Notes: generated by a model not told the origin, from the sequence alone. 45,019 nucleotides of DNA from an uncultured Erwinia sp. (GCA_945290265.1 CALYQW010000026.1:1-45019); one strand, 5' to 3'; positions 8,038 to 18,372 are shown, counted from the first letter of the stretch. Made by a program: numbers and translations.

Positions 8038-8370
8038 ATGACCAATCCTTCTTCTGTTCCCGTTACTGCTGAACCCACTGATGAAGCCTGGCTGCGCTTT
8101 GTTGCGTTGCTGCAGCGAGCCTGTCAGAGTGAGCTGCACCTGCCGCTATTACAACTGATGCTTACTCCGGATGAACGGGAATCCTTAGGTACCCGACTGA
8201 GAATTGTCGAAGAACTTATGCGCGGTGAGATGAGCCAGCGTGAGCTGAAAAATGAGCTGGGTGCCGGCATTGCGACCATTACCCGTGGTTCCAACAGTCT
8301 GAAAACCGCCCCTCCGGCACTGAAAGCCTGGCTGGACGAGCGGTTACTGCATGGCCCGGATAAGATATAG
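8038..8370 (+). CDS. trpR: Trp operon repressor TrpR
   Basis: The protein has 110 residues (E. coli 108). It is an all-helical dimer that binds DNA when loaded with L-tryptophan and represses the trp operon, aroH, mtr and its own gene. The helix-turn-helix is visible near the C-terminus ([20 protein letters not shown]), as is the conserved [17 protein letters not shown] segment. It lies 84 bp after slt and directly behind an operator at 8007-8028. Confidence 0.96.
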   Translation: MTNPSSVPVTAEPTDEAWLRFVALLQRACQSELHLPLLQLMLTPDERESLGTRLRIVEELMRGEMSQRELKNELGAGIATITRGSNSLKTAPPALKAWLDERLLHGPDKI

Positions 8371-8374
8371 CGGG

Positions 8375-8902
8375 TCAGCTGACCGGCGTGTGATAAATTT
8401 CATTATGAAACGGGCACAGCGCCAGAATCAGCGCCTGATGATAAACGCTGGAACGGGTTAACTGGCCGGCGGTAAACACGCCAATCGCCCCTCCCTGTTG
8501 CTTAATATTGGCAATGCCGGTCAGGCGGGCCATTTCCTCACCCAGTTCACGCCCGGCGCGGATCCCCTGCATGACTTGGGCGGGCAGGGTGAAACTGGCG
8601 GAGCGCGATTCACCACGCAGTTGATGGTTTTCAATCACCATCCAGGCAAAGGCGCTGTCATCTTCTATTCCCGCTTCAATCGCGACCCAGAAGTCGGCTT
8701 CCGGCCTGACCTGACGGGCATTCATCACCCGCTGACGTGCGCCGGTTCGCGTTTCTGTGTTTGACAGTGGCTGAGCCGCAACGCCGCTCTCGACCTGAAC
8801 CCCTTCAATATGGCAGGATCCTTCACCGAAAATATCGCTGAACGCCTGAGAAATGGCGCTGATTTTTGCCGGATTAGTGGTGGCAGCGACAATATGGTAC
8901 AT
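8375..8902 (-). CDS. yjjX: Inosine/xanthosine triphosphatase YjjX
   Basis: The 175-residue protein removes non-canonical ITP and XTP from the nucleotide pool by hydrolysis to the monophosphate, an ITPase-fold house-cleaning role. The N-terminal [15 protein letters not shown] and the central [11 protein letters not shown] segments, and GAIGVFTAG near the end, match E. coli YjjX (170 residues). It is convergent with trpR (4 bp apart) and divergent from gpmB (50 bp to the chosen gpmB start). Confidence 0.92.
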   Translation of the reverse strand: MYHIVAATTNPAKISAISQAFSDIFGEGSCHIEGVQVESGVAAQPLSNTETRTGARQRVMNARQVRPEADFWVAIEAGIEDDSAFAWMVIENHQLRGESRSASFTLPAQVMQGIRAGRELGEEMARLTGIANIKQQGGAIGVFTAGQLTRSSVYHQALILALCPFHNEIYHTPVS

Positions 8903-8952
8903 AATTCTTGAACCCTCTTACGCGAATTTATCGCAGTATAACGGAAAACAGT

Positions 8953-9600
8953 ATGTTACAGGTCTATCTTGTTCGCCACGGAGAAACGCTCTGGAATGCG
9001 GCTCGCCGCATTCAGGGACAGTCAGACAGTGCGCTAACCGATAATGGCGAACAGCAGGCTTATCAGGTAGGCGAGCGGGCGAAAAACCTGGGGATCACCC
9101 ATATTATTGCCAGCGATTTGGGGCGCACCCGGCGCACCGCAGAAATTATTGCTGATGCCTGTGGCTGTGAGGTGCGCTTTGATGCGCGTCTGCGCGAACT
9201 GAATATGGGGGTGCTGGAACAGCGTCAGCTGGACTCCCTGACGGCGGAAGAAGAACAGTGGCGTAAAAGCCTGCTGGATGGCACCGAAGACGGACGCATT
9301 CCGCAGGGAGAATCGATGCAGGAGATGGCGCAGCGTATGCAGCAGGCGTTGAATGCCTGCCGGGAACTGCCTGCCGGCAGCCGTCCGCTGCTGGTCAGTC
9401 ACGGTATGGCATTAGGTGGATTAATTAGTACGCTGCTGGGGTTACCGGCGCATGCGGAACGTCGCCTGCGTTTACGTAACTGCTCACTCTCGCGGGTAGA
9501 TTATCAGCACAGCCCCTGGCTGGCCCCCGGATGGGTGGTAGAAACCGCTGGCGATGTTTCTCATTTAACTGAAACGGCACTGGACGAACAGCAACGCTGA
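8953..9600 (+). CDS. gpmB: Phosphoglycerate mutase-like histidine phosphatase GpmB
   Basis: The protein is 215 residues from the ATG at 8953, the same length as in E. coli. An upstream in-frame ATG at 8908 would add 15 residues with no family counterpart, so I reject it. The phosphohistidine motif is L-V-R8-H9-G-E, and the second histidine lies in LLVSHGMALGG. It belongs to the histidine phosphatase family; its role as a true phosphoglycerate mutase is doubtful, and E. coli GpmB behaves as a phosphatase. It is followed by the convergent rob gene. Confidence 0.94.
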   Translation: MLQVYLVRHGETLWNAARRIQGQSDSALTDNGEQQAYQVGERAKNLGITHIIASDLGRTRRTAEIIADACGCEVRFDARLRELNMGVLEQRQLDSLTAEEEQWRKSLLDGTEDGRIPQGESMQEMAQRMQQALNACRELPAGSRPLLVSHGMALGGLISTLLGLPAHAERRLRLRNCSLSRVDYQHSPWLAPGWVVETAGDVSHLTETALDEQQR

Positions 9601-9634
9601 CTGAGCAGAACTGAAGCCGTCCTCCCGTTACGCT

Positions 9635-10513
9635 TCACTCTGGCTGACGGCGTATAGGTACCAAATATTCACAGCGAATATTAACCGGCGGTTCGGGATG
9701 TTTTTTACCACCATTAGTGAAAAAGCGCTCGATGTCCTGTCCGCGACGACGGGTTAACTGCAGGGTTGGCATACAGGTGCCGTAGATCAGCAGGATAAAA
9801 TCCAATAATCCGCTGCGCGGCCCTTCGTAGTTAAACTGCACGTAGTCACCTGCTTCCAGAACCACCTGTTGCGTGTTGCGCAGGGTGGCCGGCGTTTGAT
9901 TCTCAGGTAAGGCGGTGGTGTAGAGGATCTCCTGCTCGTCATCCTTTTCCTGGCTGGGGCGTACCTGGTGCAGGCCGTACAGCACGGGGGGAACGCTGTC
10001 GGTTTCTGTCAGGAACTGACGCCAGAAATGGCTACGCATTTCATCGCGGTACTGAAAGATCTGTTCCAGTGCGCAGGTATAACTCTGCGTTTGCCCGGAA
10101 AGTACGGTATTAGGCATGGTAACCCATATCGGTTCCGGGATTGGGGCGCCACTCAGTCGGATGGGGGGACGCAGGCCACGGGTATCCCAGTCAGAGGAGC
10201 GGCGATACCATGCCGGCGTCTGGGCGAACTGTTTTTTAAATGCACGGGTAAAGGTCTGTTGCGAATCGAAGCGATATTGCAGTGCAATATCCAGAATCGG
10301 TCTGCTGGTCAGGCGTAGTGCTACTGCCGCTTTTGACAGCCGGCGGGCGCGTAAATAAGCGCCGATAGCATGACCCGTTACATCTTTAAACATCCTTTGT
10401 AAATGCCATTTTGAATAGCCGGCCTTAGCCGCTACGTTATCCAAAGATAGCGGTTGATCGAGGTGGCTCTCCAGCCATATAAGCAAATCTCGAATGATTC
10501 CAGCCTGGTCCAT
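9635..10513 (-). CDS. rob: Transcription activator Rob (AraC family)
   Basis: The protein has 292 residues (E. coli 289). The N-terminal 110 residues form the AraC/XylS double helix-turn-helix (DNVAAKAGYSKWHLQRMFKD, then FDSQQTFTRAFKKQF) close to MarA and SoxS. The C-terminal two thirds form the GyrI-like ligand-binding domain. Rob activates the marRAB/acrAB/micF-type regulon in response to bile salts and fatty acids. It is divergent from creA with a 201-bp AT-rich gap. Confidence 0.95.
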   Translation of the reverse strand: MDQAGIIRDLLIWLESHLDQPLSLDNVAAKAGYSKWHLQRMFKDVTGHAIGAYLRARRLSKAAVALRLTSRPILDIALQYRFDSQQTFTRAFKKQFAQTPAWYRRSSDWDTRGLRPPIRLSGAPIPEPIWVTMPNTVLSGQTQSYTCALEQIFQYRDEMRSHFWRQFLTETDSVPPVLYGLHQVRPSQEKDDEQEILYTTALPENQTPATLRNTQQVVLEAGDYVQFNYEGPRSGLLDFILLIYGTCMPTLQLTRRRGQDIERFFTNGGKKHPEPPVNIRCEYLVPIRRQPE

Positions 10514-10714
10514 AAATCGTCCTTAGTAGTACTTCATGGGTACTGATTAGTTGCTGCTGTTGAATATAAACTTAAGAATATTAGCACTTATTGCCAAGTG
10601 TAGCGTCAGAATTTATGGTCAAGAAATGTATGAGTAACTTTGATAATTATGTGTCTATACATGTTTGAATCTTAAAACTAGACTACGGGTCATTTTTAAT
10701 GAAATGGTGATCTT

Positions 10715-11188
10715 ATGACAATTAGAAAATTGTTAATATTTTGTTCGCTGGTTCTCCCGTCAATGACTGTGCTGGCTGAGCAGGTTGGTTCGGTCGATAC
10801 GGTGTTTAAGATGTTTGGCCCCGACCATAAAATCGTGGTGGAGGCATTTGACGATCCGGAAGTGGCCAATGTGACCTGCTATTTGAGTCGGGCGAAGACT
10901 GGCGGTATTAAAGGCGGCCTGGGACTGGCGGAAGATACCTCGGATGCAGCGATTTCCTGCCAGCAAATCGGTCCGGTGACCCTGAGCGACAGAGTAGTCA
11001 GTGGTAAAGCTGAGGGAGAAGTGGTATTCCGTCAGCGTACTTCTCTAATATTCAAGAAATTACAGGTAGTACGTTTTTACGATAAAAAACGTCACGCGTT
11101 AATTTATTTGAGTTACTCGGACAAAGTCGTAAATGGTTCACCGAAGAATGCATTAAGTGCCGTACCAATAATGCCGTGGACTCAGTAA
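10715..11188 (+). CDS. creA: CreA family periplasmic protein
   Basis: The 157-residue protein has a signal peptide (cleavage near VLA, residue 22). The mature part matches Cre[39 protein letters not shown] and [10 protein letters not shown], with two cysteines that could form a disulfide. Function is unknown in the family. In E. coli creA is followed by creBCD; here those genes are absent and arcA follows in the opposite direction. The start ATG at 10715 lies after GGTGATCTT, a weak ribosome-binding site. Confidence 0.9.
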   Translation: MTIRKLLIFCSLVLPSMTVLAEQVGSVDTVFKMFGPDHKIVVEAFDDPEVANVTCYLSRAKTGGIKGGLGLAEDTSDAAISCQQIGPVTLSDRVVSGKAEGEVVFRQRTSLIFKKLQVVRFYDKKRHALIYLSYSDKVVNGSPKNALSAVPIMPWTQ

Positions 11189-11213
11189 GACGAATCGCGT
11201 CAGTGGCCCGGTG

Positions 11214-11243
11214 ATTAATCGCCTGTCGCGGCAGGCGATTAAT
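11214..11243. terminator. Bidirectional terminator between creA and arcA
   Basis: A perfect 12-bp inverted repeat, ATTAATCGCCTG and CAGGCGATTAAT, flanks a six-base loop in the gap between two convergent genes. Confidence 0.75.
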
Positions 11244-11275
11244 TTGAGCTATGCAGATGACTCTTAACTTAAAAA

Positions 11276-11992
11276 TTAGTTTTGCAGCTCGCCGCAAAAA
11301 CGATAGCCTTCACCGTGAATGGTGGCAATAATTTCCGGAGTATCCGGCGTAGATTCAAAATGCTTGCGAATACGGCGAATGGTCACGTCGACGGTGCGAT
11401 CGTGTGGCTTTAATTCCCGGCCGGTCATTTTCTTCAGCAGGTCAGCACGGGTTTGAATTTTGCCCGGATTTTCGCAGAAGTGCAGCATGGCGCGGAATTC
11501 ACTGCGCGGCAGTTTATATTGTTCGCCCTGCGGGCTGATCAGTGAACGGCTGTTGATATCCAGTTCCCAGCCATTGAAATGATAGCTTTCAACCAGCTTA
11601 CGTTCTTCGCCAACGGCAGCCAGGTTCATAGTACGGGACAAAAGATTACGTGCGCGAATAGTCAGTTCACGAGGGTTGAACGGCTTGGTGATATAATCAT
11701 CAGCGCCAATTTCCAGACCCAGGATCTTGTCAACTTCATTGTCACGCCCGGTCAGGAACATCAGTGCGACATCGGCCTGCTCGCGCAGTTCACGCGCCAG
11801 CAAGAGGCCATTCTTTCCTGGCAGATTAATATCCATAATCACCAGGTTAATGTCGTTGTCAGTCAAAATCTGATGCATTTCAGCACCATCCGTAGCTTCA
11901 TAAACCATGTAGCCTTCGGCTTCAAAAATACTTTTGAGCGTATTACGAGTGACTAATTCGTCTTCAACGATAAGTATGTGCGGGGTCTGCAT
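11276..11992 (-). CDS. arcA: Aerobic respiration control response regulator ArcA
   Basis: The 238-residue OmpR-family response regulator has a receiver domain with acidic residues D11/E12 region, phospho-acceptor D54 ([10 protein letters not shown]) and the lysine in DDYITKPF. It has a winged-helix DNA-binding domain in the C-terminal half ([15 protein letters not shown]). ArcA is phosphorylated by ArcB when quinones are reduced and represses aerobic metabolism genes. Length and sequence equal E. coli ArcA. The gene has a long upstream region with an FNR-type site at 12261-12274. Confidence 0.97.
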   Translation of the reverse strand: MQTPHILIVEDELVTRNTLKSIFEAEGYMVYEATDGAEMHQILTDNDINLVIMDINLPGKNGLLLARELREQADVALMFLTGRDNEVDKILGLEIGADDYITKPFNPRELTIRARNLLSRTMNLAAVGEERKLVESYHFNGWELDINSRSLISPQGEQYKLPRSEFRAMLHFCENPGKIQTRADLLKKMTGRELKPHDRTVDVTIRRIRKHFESTPDTPEIIATIHGEGYRFCGELQN

Positions 11993-12586
11993 GTATTTAC
12001 TACCTAATTTGCCAACAAAATCGAACAGGGTATACCGATGCCCGGCGCTAGCTGAGTTGGCTCATGACAGCCAGCAGCACGTTATCAGCGGTACAGCGTT
12101 AATGAGTTGATACATAATCCATTACTGTCAACAAACTGATCCCTACAGCGAAAGTACGTTTGCCGCTGGCGCTATCAGTACCAGTAAACCTTATCCTAAC
12201 GCTATTAACAGCAACATAACAGCGTGGACAACAACGGGTACGCAATGAAACAACGCTGAGTTGACTTATATCAAACTTATTATAGCATATTAACACTTTT
12301 GAAGAAAATCTCCGGAGAGGCGTTGTTTTACCCGGCAAATTCAGGAGAAATACCCGCCGCGGAGTGCCAGGTTAGTTGCAGGCTGCTCTTTTATTAACGC
12401 CATGATAATAAATGAGTTAAAGTGGAATAGTGCCACTTTTATCAGTTGATGATTAAAGATTCCTGAAATAGCGTAATAGTGTCAATTATTGCCGCGCTTT
12501 TCTGGCACCTTTGCGGGAAACTGCACCTGGTTTTTAGTCGTGGGCCGTGGCAGAGTGAGCGCCTGATTTTACTTACCGGGGTTGTA
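11993..12586. other. Long intergenic region between arcA and yjtD
   Basis: About 590 bp without a gene I can support. It contains the arcA leader, an FNR box, an extended -10 on the minus strand (TGTTATGTT, about 12213-12221), and a hairpin at 12419-12439 (AAAGTGG pairing with CCACTTT). The small E. coli gene yjjY from this interval is not recognisable. Confidence 0.6.
12261..12274. promoter_or_regulatory. FNR box upstream of arcA
   Basis: TTGACTTATATCAA differs from the FNR consensus TTGAT-N4-ATCAA at one position. FNR activates arcA in E. coli under anoxia. A TATAAT on the minus strand (12284-12279) lies next to it, so more than one promoter may be involved. Confidence 0.65.
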
Positions 12587-13285
12587 ATGCGTATTCCTGT
12601 GATCCTTGTGGCACCTGCCCGTGCCGAAAATGTTGGCGCGGCGGCCAGAGCGATGAAAACCATGGGCTTTAGTGAGCTGCGTATTGTGAACAGCTGCGTC
12701 CATCTGGAGCCTGCGGCGTGCCGGGTGGCGCACGGCGCAGTGGAGATCCTCGAACAGGCCACCTGCTGGGACTCGCTGGCAGCAGCGCTGGAGGATGTTG
12801 ATTTTAGTGTTGCCACCACCGCACGCAGTCGGGCGAAATTTCGCTACTACGCCACGCCGCAGCAGGTGCAGGATATTCTCCAGGAAAAGGCGCAGTGGCT
12901 CAGTACCATGGCACTGGTGTTTGGCCGTGAGGACAGCGGCTTAACCAATGAAGAACTGGAGCAGGTGGACTTACTCACCGGCATCCCGATGGCGGCCGAT
13001 TATCCGTCATTAAATCTCGGTCAGGCGGTCATGGTTTACTGTTATCAGCTGTCCGCATTACACCAGCTGGCTGCAGAACCTCAGTTGCCTGCACAGGAGC
13101 AGCAGCTGGCGGCCCTGCGACAGCGCGCACAGCAACTGTTGCAGCAACTGGAGGTTGCCGATGATGAGAAGCTGGCTGACTGGCTGCAGCAGCGGCTCGG
13201 GTTACTACAACAGCGCGATACCGCGATGCTGCATCGTTTACTGCATGATGTTGAAAAAAAACTGTCAGCGAGAAATGCTGAGTAA
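12587..13285 (+). CDS. yjtD: SPOUT-family RNA methyltransferase YjtD (TrmJ/LasT-like)
   Basis: The protein has 232 residues from the ATG at 12587; an in-frame ATG at 12479 would add 36 residues with no counterpart in E. coli YjtD. Family motifs are visible: ILVAPARAENVGAAARAMK, LVFGREDSGLTNEEL and DYPSLNLGQAVMVYCYQL, which form the SPOUT knot that binds S-adenosylmethionine. The glutamine-rich C-terminal helix resembles that of TrmJ, which methylates tRNA Cm32/Um32, but the substrate of this paralogue is not established. It lies just before the thr operon, as in E. coli. Confidence 0.9.
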   Translation: MRIPVILVAPARAENVGAAARAMKTMGFSELRIVNSCVHLEPAACRVAHGAVEILEQATCWDSLAAALEDVDFSVATTARSRAKFRYYATPQQVQDILQEKAQWLSTMALVFGREDSGLTNEELEQVDLLTGIPMAADYPSLNLGQAVMVYCYQLSALHQLAAEPQLPAQEQQLAALRQRAQQLLQQLEVADDEKLADWLQQRLGLLQQRDTAMLHRLLHDVEKKLSARNAE

Positions 13286-13404
13286 TCTTATAAAATCAGT
13301 GTGATTTCCTGCAATCAGGGTGGGGTGCCATGTAACCCTTTGGCATCCGGGTAAAATGCCGCTTTCATCCCCGATGGTGGCTGCGGGTCTGGCAGATAAA
13401 AAAA

Positions 13405-13433
13405 TTGACTTGCGTCCGGCTTTGCTTTACTTC
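13405..13433 (+). promoter_or_regulatory. Probable thr operon promoter
   Basis: TTGACT at 13405-13410 is followed after 17 bp by TACTTC at 13428-13433, a fair sigma-70 promoter about 40 bp ahead of the leader peptide gene. E. coli has a TTGACT in the same place. The 13286-13404 gap holds only short imperfect inverted repeats. Confidence 0.5.
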
Positions 13434-13470
13434 TGAAAGCCGACAGATTTTACCAACAGATGATAAATCG

Positions 13471-13542
13471 ATGATGCGTTCCCTCAGCCTGATGACCACA
13501 ACCATTATTACCACCATTACCACAGGTAACGGTGCGGGCTGA
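13471..13542 (+). CDS. thrL: thr operon leader peptide ThrL
   Basis: A 23-codon reading frame starts at ATG 13471 (an ATG at 13474 is the alternative) and ends at TGA 13540-13542. Residues 9-18 are all threonine or isoleucine (seven Thr, three Ile), followed by GNGAG exactly as in E. coli ThrL. Ribosome stalling at these codons when Thr-tRNA or Ile-tRNA is scarce prevents termination downstream. The first eight residues differ from E. coli. Confidence 0.9.
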   Translation: MMRSLSLMTTTIITTITTGNGAG

Positions 13543-13565
13543 CGCATACCAGAATAAAGTAAAAA

Positions 13566-13597
13566 AGCCCGCACCTGACAGTGCGGGCTTTTTTTTT
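13566..13597 (+). terminator. thr operon attenuator
   Basis: AGCCCGCAC (13566-13574) pairs with GTGCGGGCT (13581-13589) and is followed by nine T. The competing segment GGTGCGGGC at 13531-13539, inside the end of thrL, is exactly complementary to 13567-13575 and would form the antiterminator when the ribosome stalls on the Thr/Ile codons. Confidence 0.92.
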
Positions 13598-13621
13598 GCA
13601 AAAATTCAGGAGAGTGTGACG

Positions 13622-16084
13622 ATGCGAGTGTTGAAATTCGGTGGAACCTCAGTAGCTAATGCGGAAAAATTTCGTCATGTTGCTGATATTATTGAAAATA
13701 ATTCGAGGCAGGGACAGGTTGCCACCGTATTGTCCGCGCCTGCGAAAATCACTAATCATCTGGTTGCGATGATCGAAAAGACCATCAGCGGTCAGGATGC
13801 CGCAGCCAATATTGCTGATGCAGAGCGTATTTTTGCCGACTTATTACAGGGACTGGCAGCCGCAGAGCCGAAATTTGATTTTGCCGGTCTGCAGCAGGTG
13901 GTCGCGCAGGAGTTTGCCCAGCTGAAACAGGTTTTACACGGTATGGCGTTGCTGGGACAGTGCCCGGACAGCGTGAACGCCGCCACCATCTGTCGCGGTG
14001 AGAAACTCTCCACCGCCATTATGGCAGGGGTACTGCAGGCGCGCGGGTACGGCGTTACCGTGATCAATCCGGTGGAAAAATTACTGGCAGTCGGACACTA
14101 CCTGGAATCAACGGTGGATATCGCTGTATCAACGCGCCGCATCGCAGCTGCCGGGATCCCGGCTGACCATATGGTGCTGATGGCTGGTTTTACTGCCGGT
14201 AATGAGCGTGGCGAACTGGTGGTGCTGGGGCGTAATGGTTCAGACTACTCTGCGGCGGTGCTGGCAGCCTGCCTGCGTGCGGACTGCTGTGAAATCTGGA
14301 CCGATGTTGATGGGGTGTACACCTGTGATCCACGCCAGGTGCCCGATGCCCGTCTGCTGAAGTCCATGTCCTATCAGGAAGCGATGGAGCTCTCCTACTT
14401 TGGTGCGAAAGTGCTGCACCCGCGTACCATCGCGCCGATTGCCCAGTTCCAGATCCCCTGCCTGATTAAAAATACCGGCAATCCACAGGCACCTGGCACT
14501 CTGATTGGTGGTCACAGTGATACCAGCGATAACCCGGTGAAGGGCATCACCAACCTTAATAATATGGCGATGTTCAACGTCTCCGGTCCCGGAATGAAAG
14601 GGATGGTAGGCATGGCGGCTCGGGTATTTGCTGCCATGTCACGCAGCGGCATTTCTGTGGTGTTGATCACCCAGTCGTCATCGGAATACAGCATCAGTTT
14701 CTGCGTGTCGCAAAGCGAGCAGGCACGGGCGCGCCGGGTGTTGGAAGAAGAATTTTATCTGGAGCTGAAAGATGGTCTGCTGGAGCCGCTGGACGTAACG
14801 CAGCAGCTGGCGGTGATCTCGGTAGTAGGTGACGGGATGCGCACCCTGCGCGGTATCTCAGCGAAGTTTTTCTCGGCGCTGGCGCGTGCCAATATCAATA
14901 TTGTGGCTATTGCCCAGGGCTCGTCTGAACGCTCAATCTCCGTGGTGGTGAACAATGACGATGCCACCACCGGGGTGCGCGTGGTACACCAGATGCTGTT
15001 TGCCACCGATCAGGTGATAGAAGTCTTTGTGGTCGGCGTTGGCGGCGTAGGCACCGCGCTGGTGCAGCAGTTGCATCGTCAGCAGGCGTGGCTAAAAAAG
15101 AAACATATCGATCTGCGGGTCTGCGGCATTGCCAGCTCGCGCGCGCTGTTGACAAATGTACACGGCATTGCGCTGGATAACTGGCAGCAGCAGCTGGCAA
15201 CCGCCACCGAACCTTTCGATGCCGAAAAGCTGAAGCGGCTGGTGAAAGAGTACCATCTGCTGAACCCGGTCATCGTCGACTGTACGTCCAGTCAGCAGAT
15301 TGCTGGTCAGTATGCCGACTTTTTAACTGACGGTTTTCATGTAGTGACGCCGAACAAAAAAGCCAATACTGCCTCGTACAGTTATTACCAGCAGATCCGT
15401 ACCGCTGCCGCCCGCTCACGGCGTAAATTTCTTTATGACACTAACGTGGGAGCCGGGCTGCCGGTGATTGAAAATCTGCAAAACCTGCTGAATGCCGGTG
15501 ATGAGCTGATTAGCTTCTCCGGGATCCTCTCCGGCTCACTGTCGTTTATTTTTGGCAAACTGGATGAGGGCGTATCGCTGTCGGAAGCCACCCGTCAGGC
15601 GCGTGAACTGGGCTTTACTGAACCGGATCCGCGTGATGATTTGTCCGGGATGGATGTGGCGCGTAAACTGTTGATCCTTGCCCGTGAAGCGGGGTGGCAG
15701 CTGGAGCTGAGCGATATTGAGATTGAAGCGCTGCTGCCGCCAGAACTCTGTGAACTGGCGAGCGCCGATGCCTTTATGGCACGCCTGCCGGAGCTGGACG
15801 GCCCGTTTGCTGCCCGGGTGGCCGCAGCGCAGCAGGCGGGTAAAGTGCTGCGTTTTGTTGGCGTGATCGAAGAGGGCGGTGTCTGTAAGGTAAAAATTGC
15901 CGCCGTAGATGATAACGATCCGCTGTATAAAGTGAAAAATGGTGAAAATGCGCTGGCATTTTACAGCCGCTATTACCAGCCGATCCCGCTGGTACTGCGG
16001 GGATACGGTGCGGGTAATGATGTAACGGCAGCAGGGGTGTTTGCCGATTTGCTACGCACACTGTCATGGAAGTTGGGAGTTTAA
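13622..16084 (+). CDS. thrA: Bifunctional aspartokinase I / homoserine dehydrogenase I
   Basis: The protein has 820 residues, as in E. coli, from the ATG at 13622 behind CAGGAGAG; upstream in-frame starts run into the attenuator and are rejected. It has an N-terminal aspartokinase domain ([20 protein letters not shown]), two central ACT domains around 320-460 that bind threonine for feedback inhibition, and a C-terminal homoserine dehydrogenase with the NAD(P) loop [11 protein letters not shown] and the [11 protein letters not shown] segment. It catalyses the first and third steps from aspartate to threonine and methionine. It is followed 2 bp later by thrB. Confidence 0.97.
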   Translation: MRVLKFGGTSVANAEKFRHVADIIENNSRQGQVATVLSAPAKITNHLVAMIEKTISGQDAAANIADAERIFADLLQGLAAAEPKFDFAGLQQVVAQEFAQLKQVLHGMALLGQCPDSVNAATICRGEKLSTAIMAGVLQARGYGVTVINPVEKLLAVGHYLESTVDIAVSTRRIAAAGIPADHMVLMAGFTAGNERGELVVLGRNGSDYSAAVLAACLRADCCEIWTDVDGVYTCDPRQVPDARLLKSMSYQEAMELSYFGAKVLHPRTIAPIAQFQIPCLIKNTGNPQAPGTLIGGHSDTSDNPVKGITNLNNMAMFNVSGPGMKGMVGMAARVFAAMSRSGISVVLITQSSSEYSISFCVSQSEQARARRVLEEEFYLELKDGLLEPLDVTQQLAVISVVGDGMRTLRGISAKFFSALARANINIVAIAQGSSERSISVVVNNDDATTGVRVVHQMLFATDQVIEVFVVGVGGVGTALVQQLHRQQAWLKKKHIDLRVCGIASSRALLTNVHGIALDNWQQQLATATEPFDAEKLKRLVKEYHLLNPVIVDCTSSQQIAGQYADFLTDGFHVVTPNKKANTASYSYYQQIRTAAARSRRKFLYDTNVGAGLPVIENLQNLLNAGDELISFSGILSGSLSFIFGKLDEGVSLSEATRQARELGFTEPDPRDDLSGMDVARKLLILAREAGWQLELSDIEIEALLPPELCELASADAFMARLPELDGPFAARVAAAQQAGKVLRFVGVIEEGGVCKVKIAAVDDNDPLYKVKNGENALAFYSRYYQPIPLVLRGYGAGNDVTAAGVFADLLRTLSWKLGV

Positions 16085-16086
16085 TC

Positions 16087-17016
16087 ATGATTAAAATTTA
16101 TGCTCCGGCCTCAATTGGCAATATCAGCGTCGGGTTTGATGTGCTGGGCGCGGCGGTTTCGCCGGTTGACGGAACGCTGTTGGGTGACTGTGTCAGCGTA
16201 AAGGCGGCGGAAAGCTTCAGCCTGAGCAATGAAGGGCGCTTTGTAGGCAAGTTGCCTGCCAGAGCGCAGGATAATATTGTCCACCAGTGCTGGGAACGCT
16301 TCTGCCAGGCCATCGGTAAACAGGTGCCGGTAGCGATGACGCTGGAAAAAAATATGCCCATCGGTTCCGGTCTGGGCTCCAGCGCCTGCTCGGTGGTTGC
16401 GGCGCTGGTGGCGATGAATGAATTTTGCGGCAAGCCGCTGAAGGACAGCGAACTACTGGCGCTGATGGGGGAGATGGAAGGCCGTATTTCCGGCAGCGTC
16501 CACTTTGATAATGTGGCGCCCTGCTTCCTGGGCGGTATTCAGCTGATGCTGGAAGAAAATGGCATTATCAGCCAGAAGGTGCCGGGATTTGATGACTGGC
16601 TGTGGGTGATGGCCTATCCGGGGATCAAAGTGTCTACCGCTGAAGCGCGTGCTATCCTGCCGGCGCAGTACCGCAAAGAGGATATCATCCGTCACGGTCG
16701 TTATCTGGGTGGCTTTATTCACGCCTGTCATACCGGTCAGCCTGAGCTGGCGGCGAAACTGATGAAGGATGTGATTGCCGAACCGTATCGCACCCAGCTG
16801 CTACCCGGATTTGCTGCGGCTCGCCAGGCTGCAAGCGATATCGGCGCGCTGGCCTGCGGTATTTCCGGTTCCGGACCGACGCTGTTTGCCGTCTGTAATC
16901 AGCCGGAAACTGCACAACGCATGGCAGAGTGGCTGCGTCAGCATTATCTGCAAAATGATGAAGGCTTCGTTCATATCTGTCGTGCAGACACGGCAGGCGC
17001 ACGTAAACTGGGATAA
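16087..17016 (+). CDS. thrB: Homoserine kinase
   Basis: The protein has 309 residues from the ATG at 16087, 2 bp after thrA. It is a GHMP-family kinase that phosphorylates homoserine with ATP; the nucleotide loop is visible as [17 protein letters not shown] near residues 90-105. The C-terminal [12 protein letters not shown] motif is the other conserved element. It is the second gene of thrABC and is closely similar to E. coli ThrB over its full length. Confidence 0.97.
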   Translation: MIKIYAPASIGNISVGFDVLGAAVSPVDGTLLGDCVSVKAAESFSLSNEGRFVGKLPARAQDNIVHQCWERFCQAIGKQVPVAMTLEKNMPIGSGLGSSACSVVAALVAMNEFCGKPLKDSELLALMGEMEGRISGSVHFDNVAPCFLGGIQLMLEENGIISQKVPGFDDWLWVMAYPGIKVSTAEARAILPAQYRKEDIIRHGRYLGGFIHACHTGQPELAAKLMKDVIAEPYRTQLLPGFAAARQAASDIGALACGISGSGPTLFAVCNQPETAQRMAEWLRQHYLQNDEGFVHICRADTAGARKLG

Positions 17017-17019
17017 CGC

Positions 17020-18306
17020 ATGAAACTGTATAATCTTAAGGATCACAATGAGCAGGTAAGCTTTGCCCAGGCGGTAAAGCAGGGGCTGGGTACGCAACAG
17101 GGGTTGTTCTTTCCACTGGAACTCCCTGAGCTGGAACTGACCGAAATTGATGACATGCTGGCGATGGATTTCGTTACCCGCAGCTGCAAAATCCTGTCTG
17201 CGTTTATTGGTGATGAAATTTCGCCACAGGATCTGCAGCAGCGCCTGCAGACCGCGTTTACCTTCCCGGCACCGGTCGCGAAGGTCACTGAAGATATTGC
17301 TGCACTGGAACTGTTTCACGGCCCAACCCTGGCGTTCAAAGACTTTGGTGGCCGCTTTATGGCGCAGATGCTGGCCTTCGTCAGCGGCGCGCAGGAAAAA
17401 ATCACTATTCTGACCGCCACCTCCGGCGATACCGGCGCGGCAGTGGCCCATGCTTTTTACGGCATGGAAAATGTGCGGGTAGTGATCCTCTATCCGCAAG
17501 GCAAAATTAGCCCGCTGCAGGAAAAACTGTTCTGCACCCTCGGTGGTAATATCCAGACTATTGCCATCGACGGTGATTTTGACGCCTGTCAGGCGCTGGT
17601 TAAACAGGCATTTGATGATGAGCCGCTGAAGCAGGCGATTGGTCTGAATTCGGCAAATTCTATCAATATCAGCCGCCTGCTGGCGCAGATCTGCTACTAC
17701 TTTGAAGCAGTAGCGCAGCTGCCGCAGGAACAGCGCAATCAGCTGGTGATTTCCGTCCCCAGCGGTAACTTTGGCGATCTGACCGCCGGTTTACTGGCTA
17801 AATCACTGGGGCTGCCGGTGAAGCGCTTTATTGCGGCTACCAACGCCAATGACACTGTGCCGCGCTTCCTCAGCGCAGGCGAATGGTCACCGAAACAGAC
17901 CGTGGCAACGCTGTCCAATGCAATGGACGTCAGCCAGCCCAACAACTGGCCGCGAGTGGAAGAGATTTTCCGGCGTAAAACCTGGCGCTTACAGGATCTG
18001 GGCTTTGGTGCGGTGGATGATGAAACCACCAAAGCGACAATGCGTGAACTGGCGGAGCTGGGCTATATTTCCGAGCCACATGCGGCTATCGCCTACCGCC
18101 TGCTGCGCGATCAGCTGCAGCCAGGGGAGTTTGGCCTGTTCCTCGGCACCGCCCATCCTGCGAAGTTTAAAGAGAGCGTGGAAGAGATCCTTGGGCAGAA
18201 GTTACCGCTGCCAGCGGCGCTGGCAGAACGTGCTGAACTGCCGCTGCTGTCGCACGCCATGGCGGCTGACTTTGCCACCCTGCGCGAGTTTCTGTTAAAC
18301 AAGTAA
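17020..18306 (+). CDS. thrC: Threonine synthase
   Basis: The 428-residue PLP enzyme converts O-phosphohomoserine to threonine. The PLP lysine is K107 in LAFKDFGGRF, and the phosphate-binding TATSGDTGAAVAHAF loop follows. The length equals E. coli ThrC. It starts 3 bp after thrB and ends the operon at the 18321-18357 hairpin. Confidence 0.97.
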   Translation: MKLYNLKDHNEQVSFAQAVKQGLGTQQGLFFPLELPELELTEIDDMLAMDFVTRSCKILSAFIGDEISPQDLQQRLQTAFTFPAPVAKVTEDIAALELFHGPTLAFKDFGGRFMAQMLAFVSGAQEKITILTATSGDTGAAVAHAFYGMENVRVVILYPQGKISPLQEKLFCTLGGNIQTIAIDGDFDACQALVKQAFDDEPLKQAIGLNSANSINISRLLAQICYYFEAVAQLPQEQRNQLVISVPSGNFGDLTAGLLAKSLGLPVKRFIAATNANDTVPRFLSAGEWSPKQTVATLSNAMDVSQPNNWPRVEEIFRRKTWRLQDLGFGAVDDETTKATMRELAELGYISEPHAAIAYRLLRDQLQPGEFGLFLGTAHPAKFKESVEEILGQKLPLPAALAERAELPLLSHAMAADFATLREFLLNK

Positions 18307-18320
18307 TCTGCTGATGGGTC

Positions 18321-18357
18321 ACAGGCTGGTGTCAGGTAAACTACCGCACCAGCCTGT
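18321..18357 (+). terminator. thr operon terminator
   Basis: ACAGGCTGGTG (18321-18331) and CACCAGCCTGT (18347-18357) form a perfect 11-bp stem followed by TTAATT. It lies between convergent thrC and yaaA and may serve both. Confidence 0.75.
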
Positions 18358-18372
18358 TAATTCGGCGGGATG

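Noticed and set aside
8908-8952. Longer GpmB start
   Set aside because: The extra 15 residues have no counterpart; the ATG at 8953 gives MLQVYLVRHGE as in E. coli.
12099-12338. 79-codon minus-strand frame in the arcA leader
   Set aside because: It crosses the FNR box and probable promoter, has no ribosome-binding site and no family resemblance.
12479-12586. Longer YjtD start
   Set aside because: The 36 extra residues are not found in the family; ATG 12587 gives MRIPVILVAPARAEN.
13532-13621. Longer ThrA start
   Set aside because: It would start inside the thrL/attenuator region; ATG 13622 with CAGGAGAG gives the normal N-terminus.
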